This document shows positions 34,312 through 43,229 of a DNA stretch of 64,000 bases, in pieces (position 1 is the first letter of the stretch; every line of letters begins with the position of its first letter). The stretch is from Halobacillus aidingensis. GTDB taxonomy: Bacteria > Bacillota > Bacilli > Bacillales > Halobacillaceae. Made by a program: the position numbers and the translations under genes. A model generated the notes under the pieces. That model was not told the DNA's origin. It worked only from the letters and a program-made list of their open reading frames with translations, and did no database searches. The stretch spans positions 52,038-116,037 of the forward strand of contig NZ_FNIZ01000012.1 of assembly GCF_900104185.1 (NCBI RefSeq), in the 5' to 3' direction.

Positions 34312-36021
34312 TTATGTGCTGAAGATGTTTTTTTCGATTTGTTTCATTTCGTAGAAGTGTCCTTGTTTTTGCATGAGTTCGTCATAAGAACCTGCTTCTG
34401 CGACTTCCCCTTCAGCCATGACGATGATTTGGTCCATCTTTTCGAGGCCGCTCAAACGGTGGCTAATGAGGACGACGGTATCTTGAGACGCGCGTTCATA
34501 CAGGTGATTGAATATCATTCGTTCGGTGAGAGCATCGACGGAAGATGTCGGTTCATCGAGCAACCAGAGACGCTTTCCTTTCAGAAAAGCTCTTGCTATG
34601 GACAAGCGCTGACGCTCTCCACCCGAAAGGTTCTCCCCTTTTTCGAAAACCGGTTGGTCCAGGTCAAACTCCAATCCAACCTCTTCCAGCACGAGCTTCA
34701 TCTCTTCATCTGAGAGGTCTTCCCCGGCAAGCTGGAGGTTTTCACGTATGTTCCCGTAAAAATAATGATTCTCCTGAAGGACGACGTTGCTGTTTTCCCA
34801 AATGCTCTCTTCTGATATTTCCGTTATGTTCTTACCATTGACCATCAGCTCACCCATAGATGGGATTTGGAATTTCATGAACAGCTGTAGGAGTGTTGAT
34901 TTTCCGGATCCACTTGCTCCGACAATGGCGGTTTTACTGCCTGCTGGTATGGACAAGGTGACACCTGTAAGTGCCTCTCTCTCCTCGTCCGGAAAACGGT
35001 AACTGACATCACATACTTGCATACTAGGAGCCAGCTTTCCATCAAGGTTGTACGTTTCTGTTCCACGATTTTCTTCCTCTACAATGGAAAAAAGCCGCTT
35101 CGATGCCCGTTTGCTATCATCAAGGTGACTTGGCAGAACAGCCATCGGTGCTGCATTTTCAAAGACTGTCAACGAAATCATCACCAGCATCGCTAGAAAC
35201 AGCCCGTTCAGATCTCCTTCAGCCACAAGAAAAGCACCAAGGCCTGTGACGATCCATGAGACGAGGAGTGTCGCAAACGTGTTCCAGGAATGACTGGAAA
35301 GCATCTGACGACTGTCACGCTCACTCTCTCGAATATAATCATCGGAAGACTGATGAAGCATTTCTTTTTTGTCTTCAAGCTGCTGATAGATTTTAAGGTC
35401 ACGGAAGCCGTACAGCCATTCCGCAGCTTCGGTCGATAACTCTCCGCGCGCCTCTCTTACACGGCTGGCTAGTTTCCGTTGTTTAACGGTGTACCAGGCT
35501 GGAATCAATAGCCCCGTAACGACAAGACCCAAGAGAAGAACGATGGCTATGGAAATAGAGAAGATGGATGCGAAAACGACTGTCCCTAAGAAGATGATGA
35601 CAAGGACCACCGGTGGATAATACACACGCAAAAAGAAGTTTTGCAGACTCTCCACGTCACCGACGATTCGTGATAGCAAATCCCCACTCCTGTATTTCTG
35701 AAAAATCCTCGGTGCATGCGGTTCTAATTTTTTGTAAAAAGCAAGCCGTAAGTTACTTAAAATCGTAAAGGTCGCCCTGTGGGAAAAATACCTTTCCGCA
35801 TAACGGCCGAGCGCCCTCGCAAACCCGAACAGCTTTAAAAAAGCGATAAGCACCGTCAAGGCATACAACGGCGGGATGAGCGCCGCCCTGGATATTAAAT
35901 AGCCACTGGCGCCAAACAGCCCGACCGCTGACATACCAGCAAGAAAACCGAAGACGATCGAAAGCACGATATCCCTTTTTTCCAATACAACTAACCGGAT
36001 GACTTCCTTCAGTTCCTTCAT
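34312..36021 (-). CDS. cydC: Thiol reductant ABC exporter subunit CydC
   Basis: The 569-residue half-transporter has six N-terminal membrane helices (GLFGASGYLISRAALIP, FARALGRYAERYFSHR, the CydC-type region). Its nucleotide-binding domain has Walker A GASGSGKST, signature LSGGERQRL and Walker B LWLLDEPTSS. With CydD it exports cysteine or glutathione to the outside, which is needed to assemble cytochrome bd. Its ATG overlaps the cydD stop by 4 nt, so the two are translationally coupled. No cydAB is in the window. Confidence 0.92.
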   Translation of the reverse strand: MKELKEVIRLVVLEKRDIVLSIVFGFLAGMSAVGLFGASGYLISRAALIPPLYALTVLIAFLKLFGFARALGRYAERYFSHRATFTILSNLRLAFYKKLEPHAPRIFQKYRSGDLLSRIVGDVESLQNFFLRVYYPPVVLVIIFLGTVVFASIFSISIAIVLLLGLVVTGLLIPAWYTVKQRKLASRVREARGELSTEAAEWLYGFRDLKIYQQLEDKKEMLHQSSDDYIRESERDSRQMLSSHSWNTFATLLVSWIVTGLGAFLVAEGDLNGLFLAMLVMISLTVFENAAPMAVLPSHLDDSKRASKRLFSIVEEENRGTETYNLDGKLAPSMQVCDVSYRFPDEEREALTGVTLSIPAGSKTAIVGASGSGKSTLLQLFMKFQIPSMGELMVNGKNITEISEESIWENSNVVLQENHYFYGNIRENLQLAGEDLSDEEMKLVLEEVGLEFDLDQPVFEKGENLSGGERQRLSIARAFLKGKRLWLLDEPTSSVDALTERMIFNHLYERASQDTVVLISHRLSGLEKMDQIIVMAEGEVAEAGSYDELMQKQGHFYEMKQIEKNIFST

Positions 36022-37745
36022 GCGGAGTTCCCTCCTTGCTGGACGGTCACCATATCCCTATACTCCTTCACCGTTTCCAACAGTTCTTCGTGTGTACCTT
36101 TTCCTATAAGATAACCGCGATCGAGCAGCAGAATTTGATCAGCCTTTTTGATTGTATGCAAACGATGGGCAACGGTGATGATTGTCGCTGTTTTCGCAAG
36201 CTTTTCCATGGAGGCTTGCAACACCCGCTCCGTTTTCAGATCCAGACCTGTCGTCGGTTCATCAAACAGGATGACAGAAGGTTTCTTCAAAAATGTACGC
36301 GCAAGCGCGAGGCGTTGTTTCTCTCCTCCAGAAAGTCCGCGTCCTGCTTCACCGACCGGGGTGTCGTACCCTTTTTCCAAAGATGCAATCAGCTCGGCGA
36401 TTCCCGCTTTCTCCGCGGCCTCCTGAATTTCTTCCTTGGAATGATTCCCTCGCCCGCCAATCGCAATGTTTTCAGCAATCGTTCCGGAAAATAAATACGG
36501 GTGCTGAGAGATGTAGCTGACCTGAGAAAACCATTCTTTTTCTTCATAGTCAAAAAGGGAGCGATCATTAACTTTGATCGTTCCAGAGGACGGTTTAGTC
36601 AGGCCGGCTAAAAGGTGCAGGAGCGTCGATTTTCCCGCACCACTTTTACCAACGATGGCTACCTGGTTATAGGAATGGATGGTTGCCGTCAACTCTTCCA
36701 TCGCAAACCCTTCCTCATAATGAAAACTCATTTGATCGAGCTTGATCTCAGGGGGCTGTTTACCTTCAAGCTTTCCACTTCCCCACTGAATGTGTTGTTC
36801 TTCTTTTTCAAGCTCTTCCGCCAACAGGTTGGAAGCACCTGTTGCGCCTCTCCCTGTATGAAAAGCACTCCCGAAGTCTTTCAGCGTCAAATAAAATTCA
36901 GGGGCAAGAATGAGAATGAAAAAGGCTGTAAAAAAGGAAACACTCTCATATACAACGAGCCGAATCGCAATTTCCAATGCAATCAGCCCGATGCTGAGCA
37001 TGGAAATGAACTCAAGCATCAAGGATGAGACAAAGGCGACTTTCAAGACTTCCATCGTCGCATCACGGAAACCTAGACTGCTCGATTCAATCTCTTCCTT
37101 TTGCTGCTTGGAACGTCCAAAAAGTTTTAATGTTGTTAAGCCTTGAAGCGTATCAAGAAACTTTCCGGAGAATGTGTTCAACTTCTCCATCTGCTCTTCT
37201 GACTTCTTTTTTGTCATAACACCGATGATAGCCATGAATAACGGGATGAACGGAGCTGTAATAATCATGATCAGCCCTGAGTAGAGGTGCTGGGTAAACA
37301 CAACGACAAGAATCATCAGCGGGATGATCATCGTCTGGATCATTTGTGGAATATAACTGCTGAAATAACCGTCAATCTCGTCGACGGAATCCATCAGCAC
37401 ACTGACTTTCCTTCCCGATTGTCCTTGTAAAGAGGCTTGAACGGGATTTCGCGCGTATTTATCAATTATGGACTGACGGAAATAAAGTTTTGCTTTGGAT
37501 GCAAGCTTAATGCCTGTCCGGCCGTTCAGCCATGTAAACAGCGTCCGTCCAGCGAGCACCAAAAGCAATCCCGCGAGAAGTGGGAGGATATCCTGAAAAC
37601 GTCCCTCACCAAGGAAGATCCGGTCGACGATCGCAACGAAAAAATAAGATTGACCAATAATCGTGGCACCAATCAACACGGAAGTGAGGACCAACAGCAT
37701 GAAAACTCTTCGATCTGAGAAAGCTAGTCTGCTGAGGTGCTTCAT
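36018..37745 (-). CDS. cydD: Thiol reductant ABC exporter subunit CydD
   Basis: The 575-residue partner of CydC has six membrane helices (residues 15-300) and an ATPase domain: Walker A GKSGAGKST, signature LSGGEKQRL, Walker B VILFDEPTTGLD and the switch in TVAHRLHTIKKAD. The CydD/CydC heterodimer moves thiols across the membrane and supports cytochrome bd maturation. It is the first gene of a two-gene operon. The long gap upstream shows no cydAB remnant that I can recognise. Confidence 0.92.
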   Translation of the reverse strand: MKHLSRLAFSDRRVFMLLVLTSVLIGATIIGQSYFFVAIVDRIFLGEGRFQDILPLLAGLLLVLAGRTLFTWLNGRTGIKLASKAKLYFRQSIIDKYARNPVQASLQGQSGRKVSVLMDSVDEIDGYFSSYIPQMIQTMIIPLMILVVVFTQHLYSGLIMIITAPFIPLFMAIIGVMTKKKSEEQMEKLNTFSGKFLDTLQGLTTLKLFGRSKQQKEEIESSSLGFRDATMEVLKVAFVSSLMLEFISMLSIGLIALEIAIRLVVYESVSFFTAFFILILAPEFYLTLKDFGSAFHTGRGATGASNLLAEELEKEEQHIQWGSGKLEGKQPPEIKLDQMSFHYEEGFAMEELTATIHSYNQVAIVGKSGAGKSTLLHLLAGLTKPSSGTIKVNDRSLFDYEEKEWFSQVSYISQHPYLFSGTIAENIAIGGRGNHSKEEIQEAAEKAGIAELIASLEKGYDTPVGEAGRGLSGGEKQRLALARTFLKKPSVILFDEPTTGLDLKTERVLQASMEKLAKTATIITVAHRLHTIKKADQILLLDRGYLIGKGTHEELLETVKEYRDMVTVQQGGNSA

Positions 37746-38348
37746 TTATATAAAACTCCTTATAAGCCATTTTGTGAAAAAGTTCACATTACCATTATTA
37801 TAATTCATGAAGCGGATCATTGCTAAAAATAAAACTGATGATTCTATGACAATTCTATATCATCGTCTCCTTAATAAACAGCTATCATACGTTATCCTAG
37901 GGACACTGATTAAAGGGACAAAGGGATCTTTTCTATATCATTTCCCTCTATGTAAAGTTGAAGACATTGTAATAGGTATGAAAAACCATTCGTGATTCTC
38001 TGCTTTTTTCAGAATCAAGAGTTTATAAATTTGTGCCCTTCGACTCTACCGAAGAAATGGGAGAAGCACATTTTACGCAAGTCTTAGGGAATTAATGAAA
38101 TGAAAAAAACCCACAGGATTCAATTCCTGAAGGCTTACATGAGAGCATTATAATGTTGAAGCAGCGCTTGTACAGTTTGTTTACTGTTGATGTTGCCGTC
38201 TCATCTACAGTCATATCTCATGAAACGTCCCCTGGGTTAGCCAGTGGTTTTGTATAAGGAAAAAAGTCCTGTACAAATAAAAGGGCTTGTTATTCAGCTT
38301 GAGTATTATTCCAATCATTAAATGTTCCCGCTGCTTTAACGTCGGGTT
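37746..38348. other. Intergenic stretch without a recognisable gene
   Basis: This is the first 600 nt of a 1.4 kb gap between cydD and gbsR. It contains only short open frames without ribosome sites, AT-rich patches and no clear stem-loop terminator. A 62-residue frame at 37807-37995 shows no family resemblance and I do not call it. Confidence 0.5.
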
Positions 38349-38474
38349 AATGTCCTGTATCTTTGGTCCAATGTCCTCGATCGTCCAATCAACGTTCCGT
38401 ATCTTTGATTTAATGTCTTCTAGCGCTTATTCAGTGTCCTGTAACTCGTGTGTAATGTCTTCTTCTTTCCCCAA
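38349..38474. repeat. 21-bp degenerate tandem array (6 units)
   Basis: Units start at 38349, 38370, 38391, 38412, 38433 and 38454, each exactly 21 nt apart. The first half is conserved (AATGTCCTGTATC-like) and the second half varies. A decayed unit precedes at 38321. The same period and half-conserved layout recur at 45659-45783. Confidence 0.75.
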
Positions 38475-38689
38475 AAACTCTCAGGGTTCTTGTATATAAA
38501 AGTCGTATGCAATAACTTCCGAAACGGATCTTTCCTGCTACAAATTTTGTTTTTTCGCGGTTGCCTGACCGGTGAGAACCAGCCAGATCATATATAGTAG
38601 AGTGAGCAAACAAAACGGCCTCCTCTTTACTTTAAATATTCCAAACGTCAAGACAGAGAACATGTCTTCTAGAACGATATAAGTGATAC

Positions 38690-39084
38690 TTAGGTAGTCC
38701 ATTGGGAGGAAACGTTTGAGACCTCTCCCCAAAGGTTTCCTTCGACTTTCATCTCTTCCACGTCATCATAATTTTCATCAGTTATCCTACTCCTAACAGA
38801 AGCGACTGAATTCAATGCTTCACGCAAATCGGTCACGGCAGCAGTTTCGAATCATTTACTACCCCAATGATATTCTTTCCGATTAAGAAGTGACGGAATC
38901 CATCCCCCTGAATAATTTCTTCTCCGACATCGTTAATTTTGTTAATAAAAAATTTAACTTTTTGAATACTTTTAACGTTAACAAGCCTTTGGAAGCTTGT
39001 CAAAGTGAAAATTTTTTTAAATCGGCTATAACCTATGAGATGATAGGGCTTAAGGCGATTTTTTTCTAAAATGGATTTTGACAA
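38690..39084 (-). pseudogene. Probable decayed gene fragment
   Basis: On the minus strand an open frame ends with VGEEIIQGDGFRHFLIG, KNIIGVVNDSK and a stop at 38833. Protein-like sequence then continues in another frame (AAVTDLREALNSVASV, DENYDDVEEMKVEG, NLWGEVSNVSSQWTT) to a stop at 38690. The two parts read as one protein broken by a frameshift near 38850. No good start or ribosome site is visible and I recognise no family. It could also be chance open sequence. Confidence 0.35.
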
Positions 39085-39167
39085 GCGATTTTTATTCGTT
39101 AAGATAAAGTCTGTAAAGAAAAAATTTAATAAAGTTAATTGCTTTTACGCCTGTGAGGAGGTTTTTA

Positions 39168-39722
39168 ATGACAAATCATCATGAAGAAGGCTCCCGACAG
39201 ACCATTGAGCACGCGAAAGGACTTGTGATCGATTCCATTGCGGAAACGATGGATTTGTATGGAGTGACCCGAAGTGCAGGGACTTTATATGGGACGATGT
39301 ACTTTGAAGAAGATATGACGCTGGATGAAATGCGTGAAAAACTAGGAATGAGCAAGCCGAGCATGAGTACAGGAGTGAAGAAGCTTCAAAATTACAACAT
39401 TGTGAAGCAAACGTTTCGAAAGGGAACGCGCCGACAGACTTTTGTAGCTGAAAAGGACTTCTTTAAATTCTTCTCCAATTTTTTCACGAAGATGTGGATA
39501 AGAGAAGCTAAAATCAACTTGGACACAGTTAAGCAAGCCCAGAAGGAATTGAATAAGCTTATAGAGGATTCCGAAGTTGACGAAAAGATTAAGCACGAAG
39601 CGCAGCAAGTCTATCAGCAGTTGGAAGCGTCCATTCCATATTACCATTGGTTACAGAAGCTCGTTGACTCTATTGAGAGTGGGGAAATTTTCGAATTTCT
39701 TCCTGTCGACCAAGAAAAATAA
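39168..39722 (+). CDS. gbsR: GbsR-type transcriptional regulator
   Basis: The 184-residue protein starts at ATG 39168 after GAGGAGG. It has a MarR-like winged helix (LDEMREKLGMSKPSMSTGVK, then LQNYNIVKQTFRKGTRRQTF) and the aromatic-rich C-terminal part of the GbsR family (EKDFFKFFSNFFTKMWI, IPYYHWL). B. subtilis GbsR senses choline and represses glycine-betaine synthesis and choline uptake genes. The adjacent downstream symporter makes choline-responsive control of that gene likely (inference). Confidence 0.85.
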   Translation: MTNHHEEGSRQTIEHAKGLVIDSIAETMDLYGVTRSAGTLYGTMYFEEDMTLDEMREKLGMSKPSMSTGVKKLQNYNIVKQTFRKGTRRQTFVAEKDFFKFFSNFFTKMWIREAKINLDTVKQAQKELNKLIEDSEVDEKIKHEAQQVYQQLEASIPYYHWLQKLVDSIESGEIFEFLPVDQEK

Positions 39723-39730
39723 GATACCGC

Positions 39731-39766
39731 CTCTCTGAATAACGTTTCATCTGTTATTCAAGGGAG
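39731..39766 (+). promoter_or_regulatory. Inverted repeat between gbsR and the symporter gene
   Basis: TGAATAAC (39736-39743), 9 nt, GTTATTCA (39753-39760), with CTCTC/GGGAG flanks extending the pairing. There is no T tract, so it is either a protein-binding site (for example for GbsR) or an RNA hairpin in the leader. A further GAATATTC palindrome lies near 39791. Confidence 0.5.
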
Positions 39767-39823
39767 ACGTGTGGACTTTATAATTTACAGAATATTCAGA
39801 TAATATTAAAAGGAGTGATGTCA

Positions 39824-41464
39824 TTGCAATCGAATCAACAAACATCTTTTTTCGCTAAGAACAAAGCCGCTATCATGCTCGGGACACTTCTAGGTGTTTT
39901 CGTCCTCTACATGGCCTTCACAAATGAAAACATTCAATGGGGCGGATTTATCGCCATGATTGTTTTCTATGCCCTCGTCTATTACATCGGTGCCGTCTTC
40001 GCTACAAATAAATCCGGAACTTTAGCAGACATGATGGTCGCAAACCGCAGTTTACCACTTGGAATCGCGATGTTCACTATGGCTGCTACATGGGTTGGTG
40101 GTGGTTATGTGAATGGTACGGCAGAATTCACATACAGCGATGGTCTCGTATGGGCTCAAGCCCCGTGGGGATACGCATTAAGTCTAATTATTGGTGGTAT
40201 TTTCTATGCCCGTAAAATGCGCCGCTATGAATTCCTCACGATCATCGATCCCCTGGAACAACGTTTTGGTAAAAAAATGGCCGGCGTCCTTTACATTCCC
40301 GCTTTGCTAGGGGAAATGTTCTGGAGTGCTGCAATTCTTACGGCACTCGGTACAACATTCGGAACCATCCTGAACATTGACTTTACTACATCCATCATCC
40401 TTTCAGGAATTATCGCCATCGCCTATACCGTAGCCGGAGGCATGTGGGCAGTCGCCTATACGGACGTTTTCCAAATGGCCATCCTATTAATCGGACTCAT
40501 TTTAGTGGTGCCCTTCACTTTAGGTCATGTTGGTGGTCTTGAAAACGCGTGGAGTAATTATTCAGTAGAATTCGGCTCTTACGCCAATTTATTTCCACCA
40601 CTGAACGGGTGGCAGGATCCTGCCTGGGGCAACTGGTTCTGGAACTGGATTGACTATGCCCTTCTTCTCATCTTTGGTGGTATTGCCTGGCAAGTATATT
40701 TCCAACGTGTCCTTTCCGCCAAAAATGAAAAAACCGCGATGTGGTTATCCATCACAGCAGGAGTCATCTGCATCATTGCAGCCATCCCTGCCGTTCTGAT
40801 TGGAATTGTAGGCGTGAATATGGACTGGGCAAGCATGGGACTTCCGACTCCTGAAAACCCAGCGGTTATTCTTCCGCACATCCTGAGGTATTTGACCCCT
40901 GAACTCGTATCCGCGATTGGTCTCGGAGCGCTTGCAGCGGCGGTCATGTCCTCCATGGACTCTTCCATTCTTTCTGCCTCTTCCATGGCATCCTGGAATG
41001 TGTATCGTCCATTGCTTAAACCGAACGCAAGCTCTGAGCAATTGAAAAAAGTTATCAAGCGCACGATCATCATCGTCGGTGTCGGAGCTATGATCATCGC
41101 ATTGAATGTCAAAAGTGTGTATACGCTGTGGTATTTAGCATCCGACCTTGTGTACACGATTCTTTTCCCACAGCTTACGATGGCTCTCTTTTATAAAAAT
41201 GCGAACCTCTACGGATCGATCGCCGGATTCTCTGTGGCGTTATTCCTTCGTTTAGGAGGCGGAGAACCAGCAATGGGACTACCGGCGTTCCTGCCGTATC
41301 CAATGATCAACCCTGACGGAATCGTCCTGTTCCCGTTCCGTACACTTGCTTGTATCGCTGCGTTCATTATGATCTTCGTTGTATCCGAATTGACGAAGAA
41401 AAAATGTCAGCCTCAGCCACTTCTCATGCCAGAAGAAAGAGAGCAAGAGGAAAAGGCTTCCTAA
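39824..41464 (+). CDS. Sodium:solute symporter family protein, probable choline transporter
   Basis: The protein of about 546 residues has some 13 membrane helices and the SSS-family pattern: MFTMAATWVGGGYVNGTAEF, AVAYTDVFQMAILLIG, and ALAAAVMSSMDSSILSASSM with the sodium-site serines. The first of these resembles high-affinity choline transporters of the SLC5A7 type. Next to gbsR, sodium-driven choline uptake for osmoprotectant synthesis is the best reading, though betaine or proline cannot be excluded. AAAGGAG fits the TTG at 39824; the ATG at 39818 lies too close. Confidence 0.82.
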   Translation: MQSNQQTSFFAKNKAAIMLGTLLGVFVLYMAFTNENIQWGGFIAMIVFYALVYYIGAVFATNKSGTLADMMVANRSLPLGIAMFTMAATWVGGGYVNGTAEFTYSDGLVWAQAPWGYALSLIIGGIFYARKMRRYEFLTIIDPLEQRFGKKMAGVLYIPALLGEMFWSAAILTALGTTFGTILNIDFTTSIILSGIIAIAYTVAGGMWAVAYTDVFQMAILLIGLILVVPFTLGHVGGLENAWSNYSVEFGSYANLFPPLNGWQDPAWGNWFWNWIDYALLLIFGGIAWQVYFQRVLSAKNEKTAMWLSITAGVICIIAAIPAVLIGIVGVNMDWASMGLPTPENPAVILPHILRYLTPELVSAIGLGALAAAVMSSMDSSILSASSMASWNVYRPLLKPNASSEQLKKVIKRTIIIVGVGAMIIALNVKSVYTLWYLASDLVYTILFPQLTMALFYKNANLYGSIAGFSVALFLRLGGGEPAMGLPAFLPYPMINPDGIVLFPFRTLACIAAFIMIFVVSELTKKKCQPQPLLMPEEREQEEKAS

Positions 41465-41471
41465 TAGAAAC

Positions 41472-41510
41472 AAAAAGCGCTCCAATTGTTGAATTGGAGC
41501 GCTTTTTTTA
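41472..41510. terminator. Terminator after the SSS symporter gene
   Basis: AAAAAGCGCTCCAATT and AATTGGAGCGCTTTTTTT arms. Confidence 0.92.
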
Positions 41511-41552
41511 TGTAATGATTCGATTCCCCCAGTCTATTCGGGAACCGCGCAC

Positions 41553-42071
41553 CTATGAAATGTGATCAAGAAACTTCTGTATATCTTTTTTGGACCTTAA
41601 TTGAATGACCTGCTTTTCACGGCCGATTTCTTGAAACGATAGGAGTCTTTCCTGCATGTTCTTTTTACGTTTTCGATAGGTCGTCACGATAAATTTTAAA
41701 AAGTCTGCTTCCATTCTTTCACTGCACCCTTCCCCGAGGTCCGGGCGTGTGCTCCCCCGGTGGGTCCACCAGCGCTTCAAGACCCGAAATAGACAGGTCG
41801 TTAAAGGCAATTCCAAGTAGATGATCGTATCAGCCTTCTCTGCGCGTATCTCATACGTATTTCTATAATTCCCTTCAATAATCCACTGCTCTTTTCCTAC
41901 AACGTTTCTCTGCCTCTCTGAGAAATCCTCCAGTGTCGCTTCCTGCCAGCCCGGCTCCCAATAAAAACGATCCAGATGATACACGTCGATATCGAGCTTC
42001 TCCCCTAGTTTCTTTGCAAATGTCGATTTGCCTACACCTGCCGAAACACCAAGCACCATGATTCTCTTCAC
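41553..42071 (-). CDS. P-loop kinase-like protein (FlaR/topology-modulation family)
   Basis: The 172-residue protein has the Walker A GVSAGVGKSTFAKKLG and the adenylate-kinase-like pattern YHLDRFYWEPGWQE, IIEGNYRNTYEIRAEKADT, RVLKRWWTHRG. It matches proteins annotated as DNA topology modulation protein FlaR, but by fold it looks like a small nucleoside or nucleotide kinase. It is the last gene of a five-gene minus-strand operon, 4 nt after the broken nucleotidyltransferase. Confidence 0.75.
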   Translation of the reverse strand: MKRIMVLGVSAGVGKSTFAKKLGEKLDIDVYHLDRFYWEPGWQEATLEDFSERQRNVVGKEQWIIEGNYRNTYEIRAEKADTIIYLELPLTTCLFRVLKRWWTHRGSTRPDLGEGCSERMEADFLKFIVTTYRKRKKNMQERLLSFQEIGREKQVIQLRSKKDIQKFLDHIS

Positions 42072-42075
42072 AGGT

Positions 42076-42787
42076 CTACCTCCTTTTCGATTTTCCGATT
42101 GAAAATCCTTCGAAAAACCGGCCTCCGTATGGATTCAAAACCTCATCCACTAATTCAACGACGCCTTTCTTCTCCCCACTTTTGTAAAAATGGTCAAAGC
42201 ACTGAATCAACCGTTCTGCAAAGGCAGCATCATAGTTTCGCAGTGACCGAGCGATCCATTTCGATGAGCCGCTCCACTGTCCATTCGCTCGCAAATAAAA
42301 CTCACTCGTCTGCTCTGCTAGTTTCGCTGCAATGAAAAGAGCTTCCCCCCCGTTCTGTACAACCAACGAAATCGTCCAATGCATCCGTAAGGAAATACCG
42401 CTTAAGCAAGAGGGTTTCCTCTGACCAGGGGGGTGGACCCTTCTTTAGTAAGTCCGCTGCTTCATGTTTGACAGCTTCCAAACGATTATCCCACTTAAGG
42501 ACATGCCCCTCTGCCACCATTCGTGGCATCGAAGGTTGTCCCCGCTCACAATCACTATCGAAAAACACACGATAGGAGGACCAATTATGTACAAAAACCT
42601 CGACCGGCCATTGGCCCGCATAAAAAGACTCACGAAAAGAAGACGTTACTTCCGAATCGAAAATCACAATATCCAAATCGGATGTGCTTGTCGCCTCTCC
42701 CCTTACGACACTCCCTGCAAGAAGAGACGCATCACAGTCCGGAAACCGCTCTGCGATCACACCTTTTGCCGCCTCAAAAGCCTTCAT
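42076..42787 (-). pseudogene. Nucleotidyltransferase-fold gene interrupted at a G7 run
   Basis: The 5' part (42787 down to about 42345) encodes the nucleotidyltransferase motif AGSVVRGEATSTSDLDIVIF. It leaves frame just after ALDDFVGCTERG. The next frame continues with EALFIAAKLAEQTSEFYLRA and ends at 42076. A run of seven G on the coding strand (C7 at 42345-42351) sits at the joint, and removing one G restores a single frame of about 236 residues. It is either a real or phase-variable frameshift or a sequencing error. The start overlaps the Nudix stop by 4 nt. Confidence 0.75.
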
Positions 42788-43227
42788 TCGCTCACCTTTT
42801 CCAGAATGATTCGTGCCCTCTTGTCCATTTTCTCAGGGAGGGAATCGCGGCTGAAATACCTCAAATCCGACGTTTCTTCATGGTCTACTCTGAGTTCTCC
42901 ACGAATCTCGGAAGCTATAAAACAAGCAATGACATTATAGACCTCATCCCCATTCGGGTATCTGTAAAAAAAGTCTTCCCCCGAAAACGTGGCAACTTGC
43001 CGCACGTCTCCAGCCACAAGTCCCGTTTCTTCTTTCAGCTCCCTGACCGCCGTCTGCTCGAGTCTCTCCCCAAGCTCCATCGCCCCACCAGGGAGCCCCC
43101 ATTCTTTCGTATCCACTCGATACTGGAATAGCAGCTCTCCCTGCTCATTCTCAACAAGAACCGTGGAACCTGCAACGACAAGTGGCTGTGTACCAATCAT
43201 TCTTCTCATTTTTTGTACGTAGTCCAT
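42784..43227 (-). CDS. NUDIX hydrolase
   Basis: The 147-residue protein has an intact Nudix box, GGAMELGERLEQTAVRELKE followed by ETGL, which fits G-x5-E-x7-REU-x-EE-x-GU. These enzymes cleave nucleoside diphosphates linked to another group. The preceding VLVENEQGELLFQYRVDTKE is typical of the fold. The substrate is unknown. It lies between the MFS gene (2 nt gap) and the nucleotidyltransferase (4 nt overlap) in a tight operon. Confidence 0.9.
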   Translation of the reverse strand: MDYVQKMRRMIGTQPLVVAGSTVLVENEQGELLFQYRVDTKEWGLPGGAMELGERLEQTAVRELKEETGLVAGDVRQVATFSGEDFFYRYPNGDEVYNVIACFIASEIRGELRVDHEETSDLRYFSRDSLPEKMDKRARIILEKVSE

Positions 43228-43229
43228 TT

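Noticed and set aside
37807..37995. 62-residue plus-strand frame upstream of cydD
   Set aside because: There is no ribosome site and no recognisable similarity; left as intergenic.
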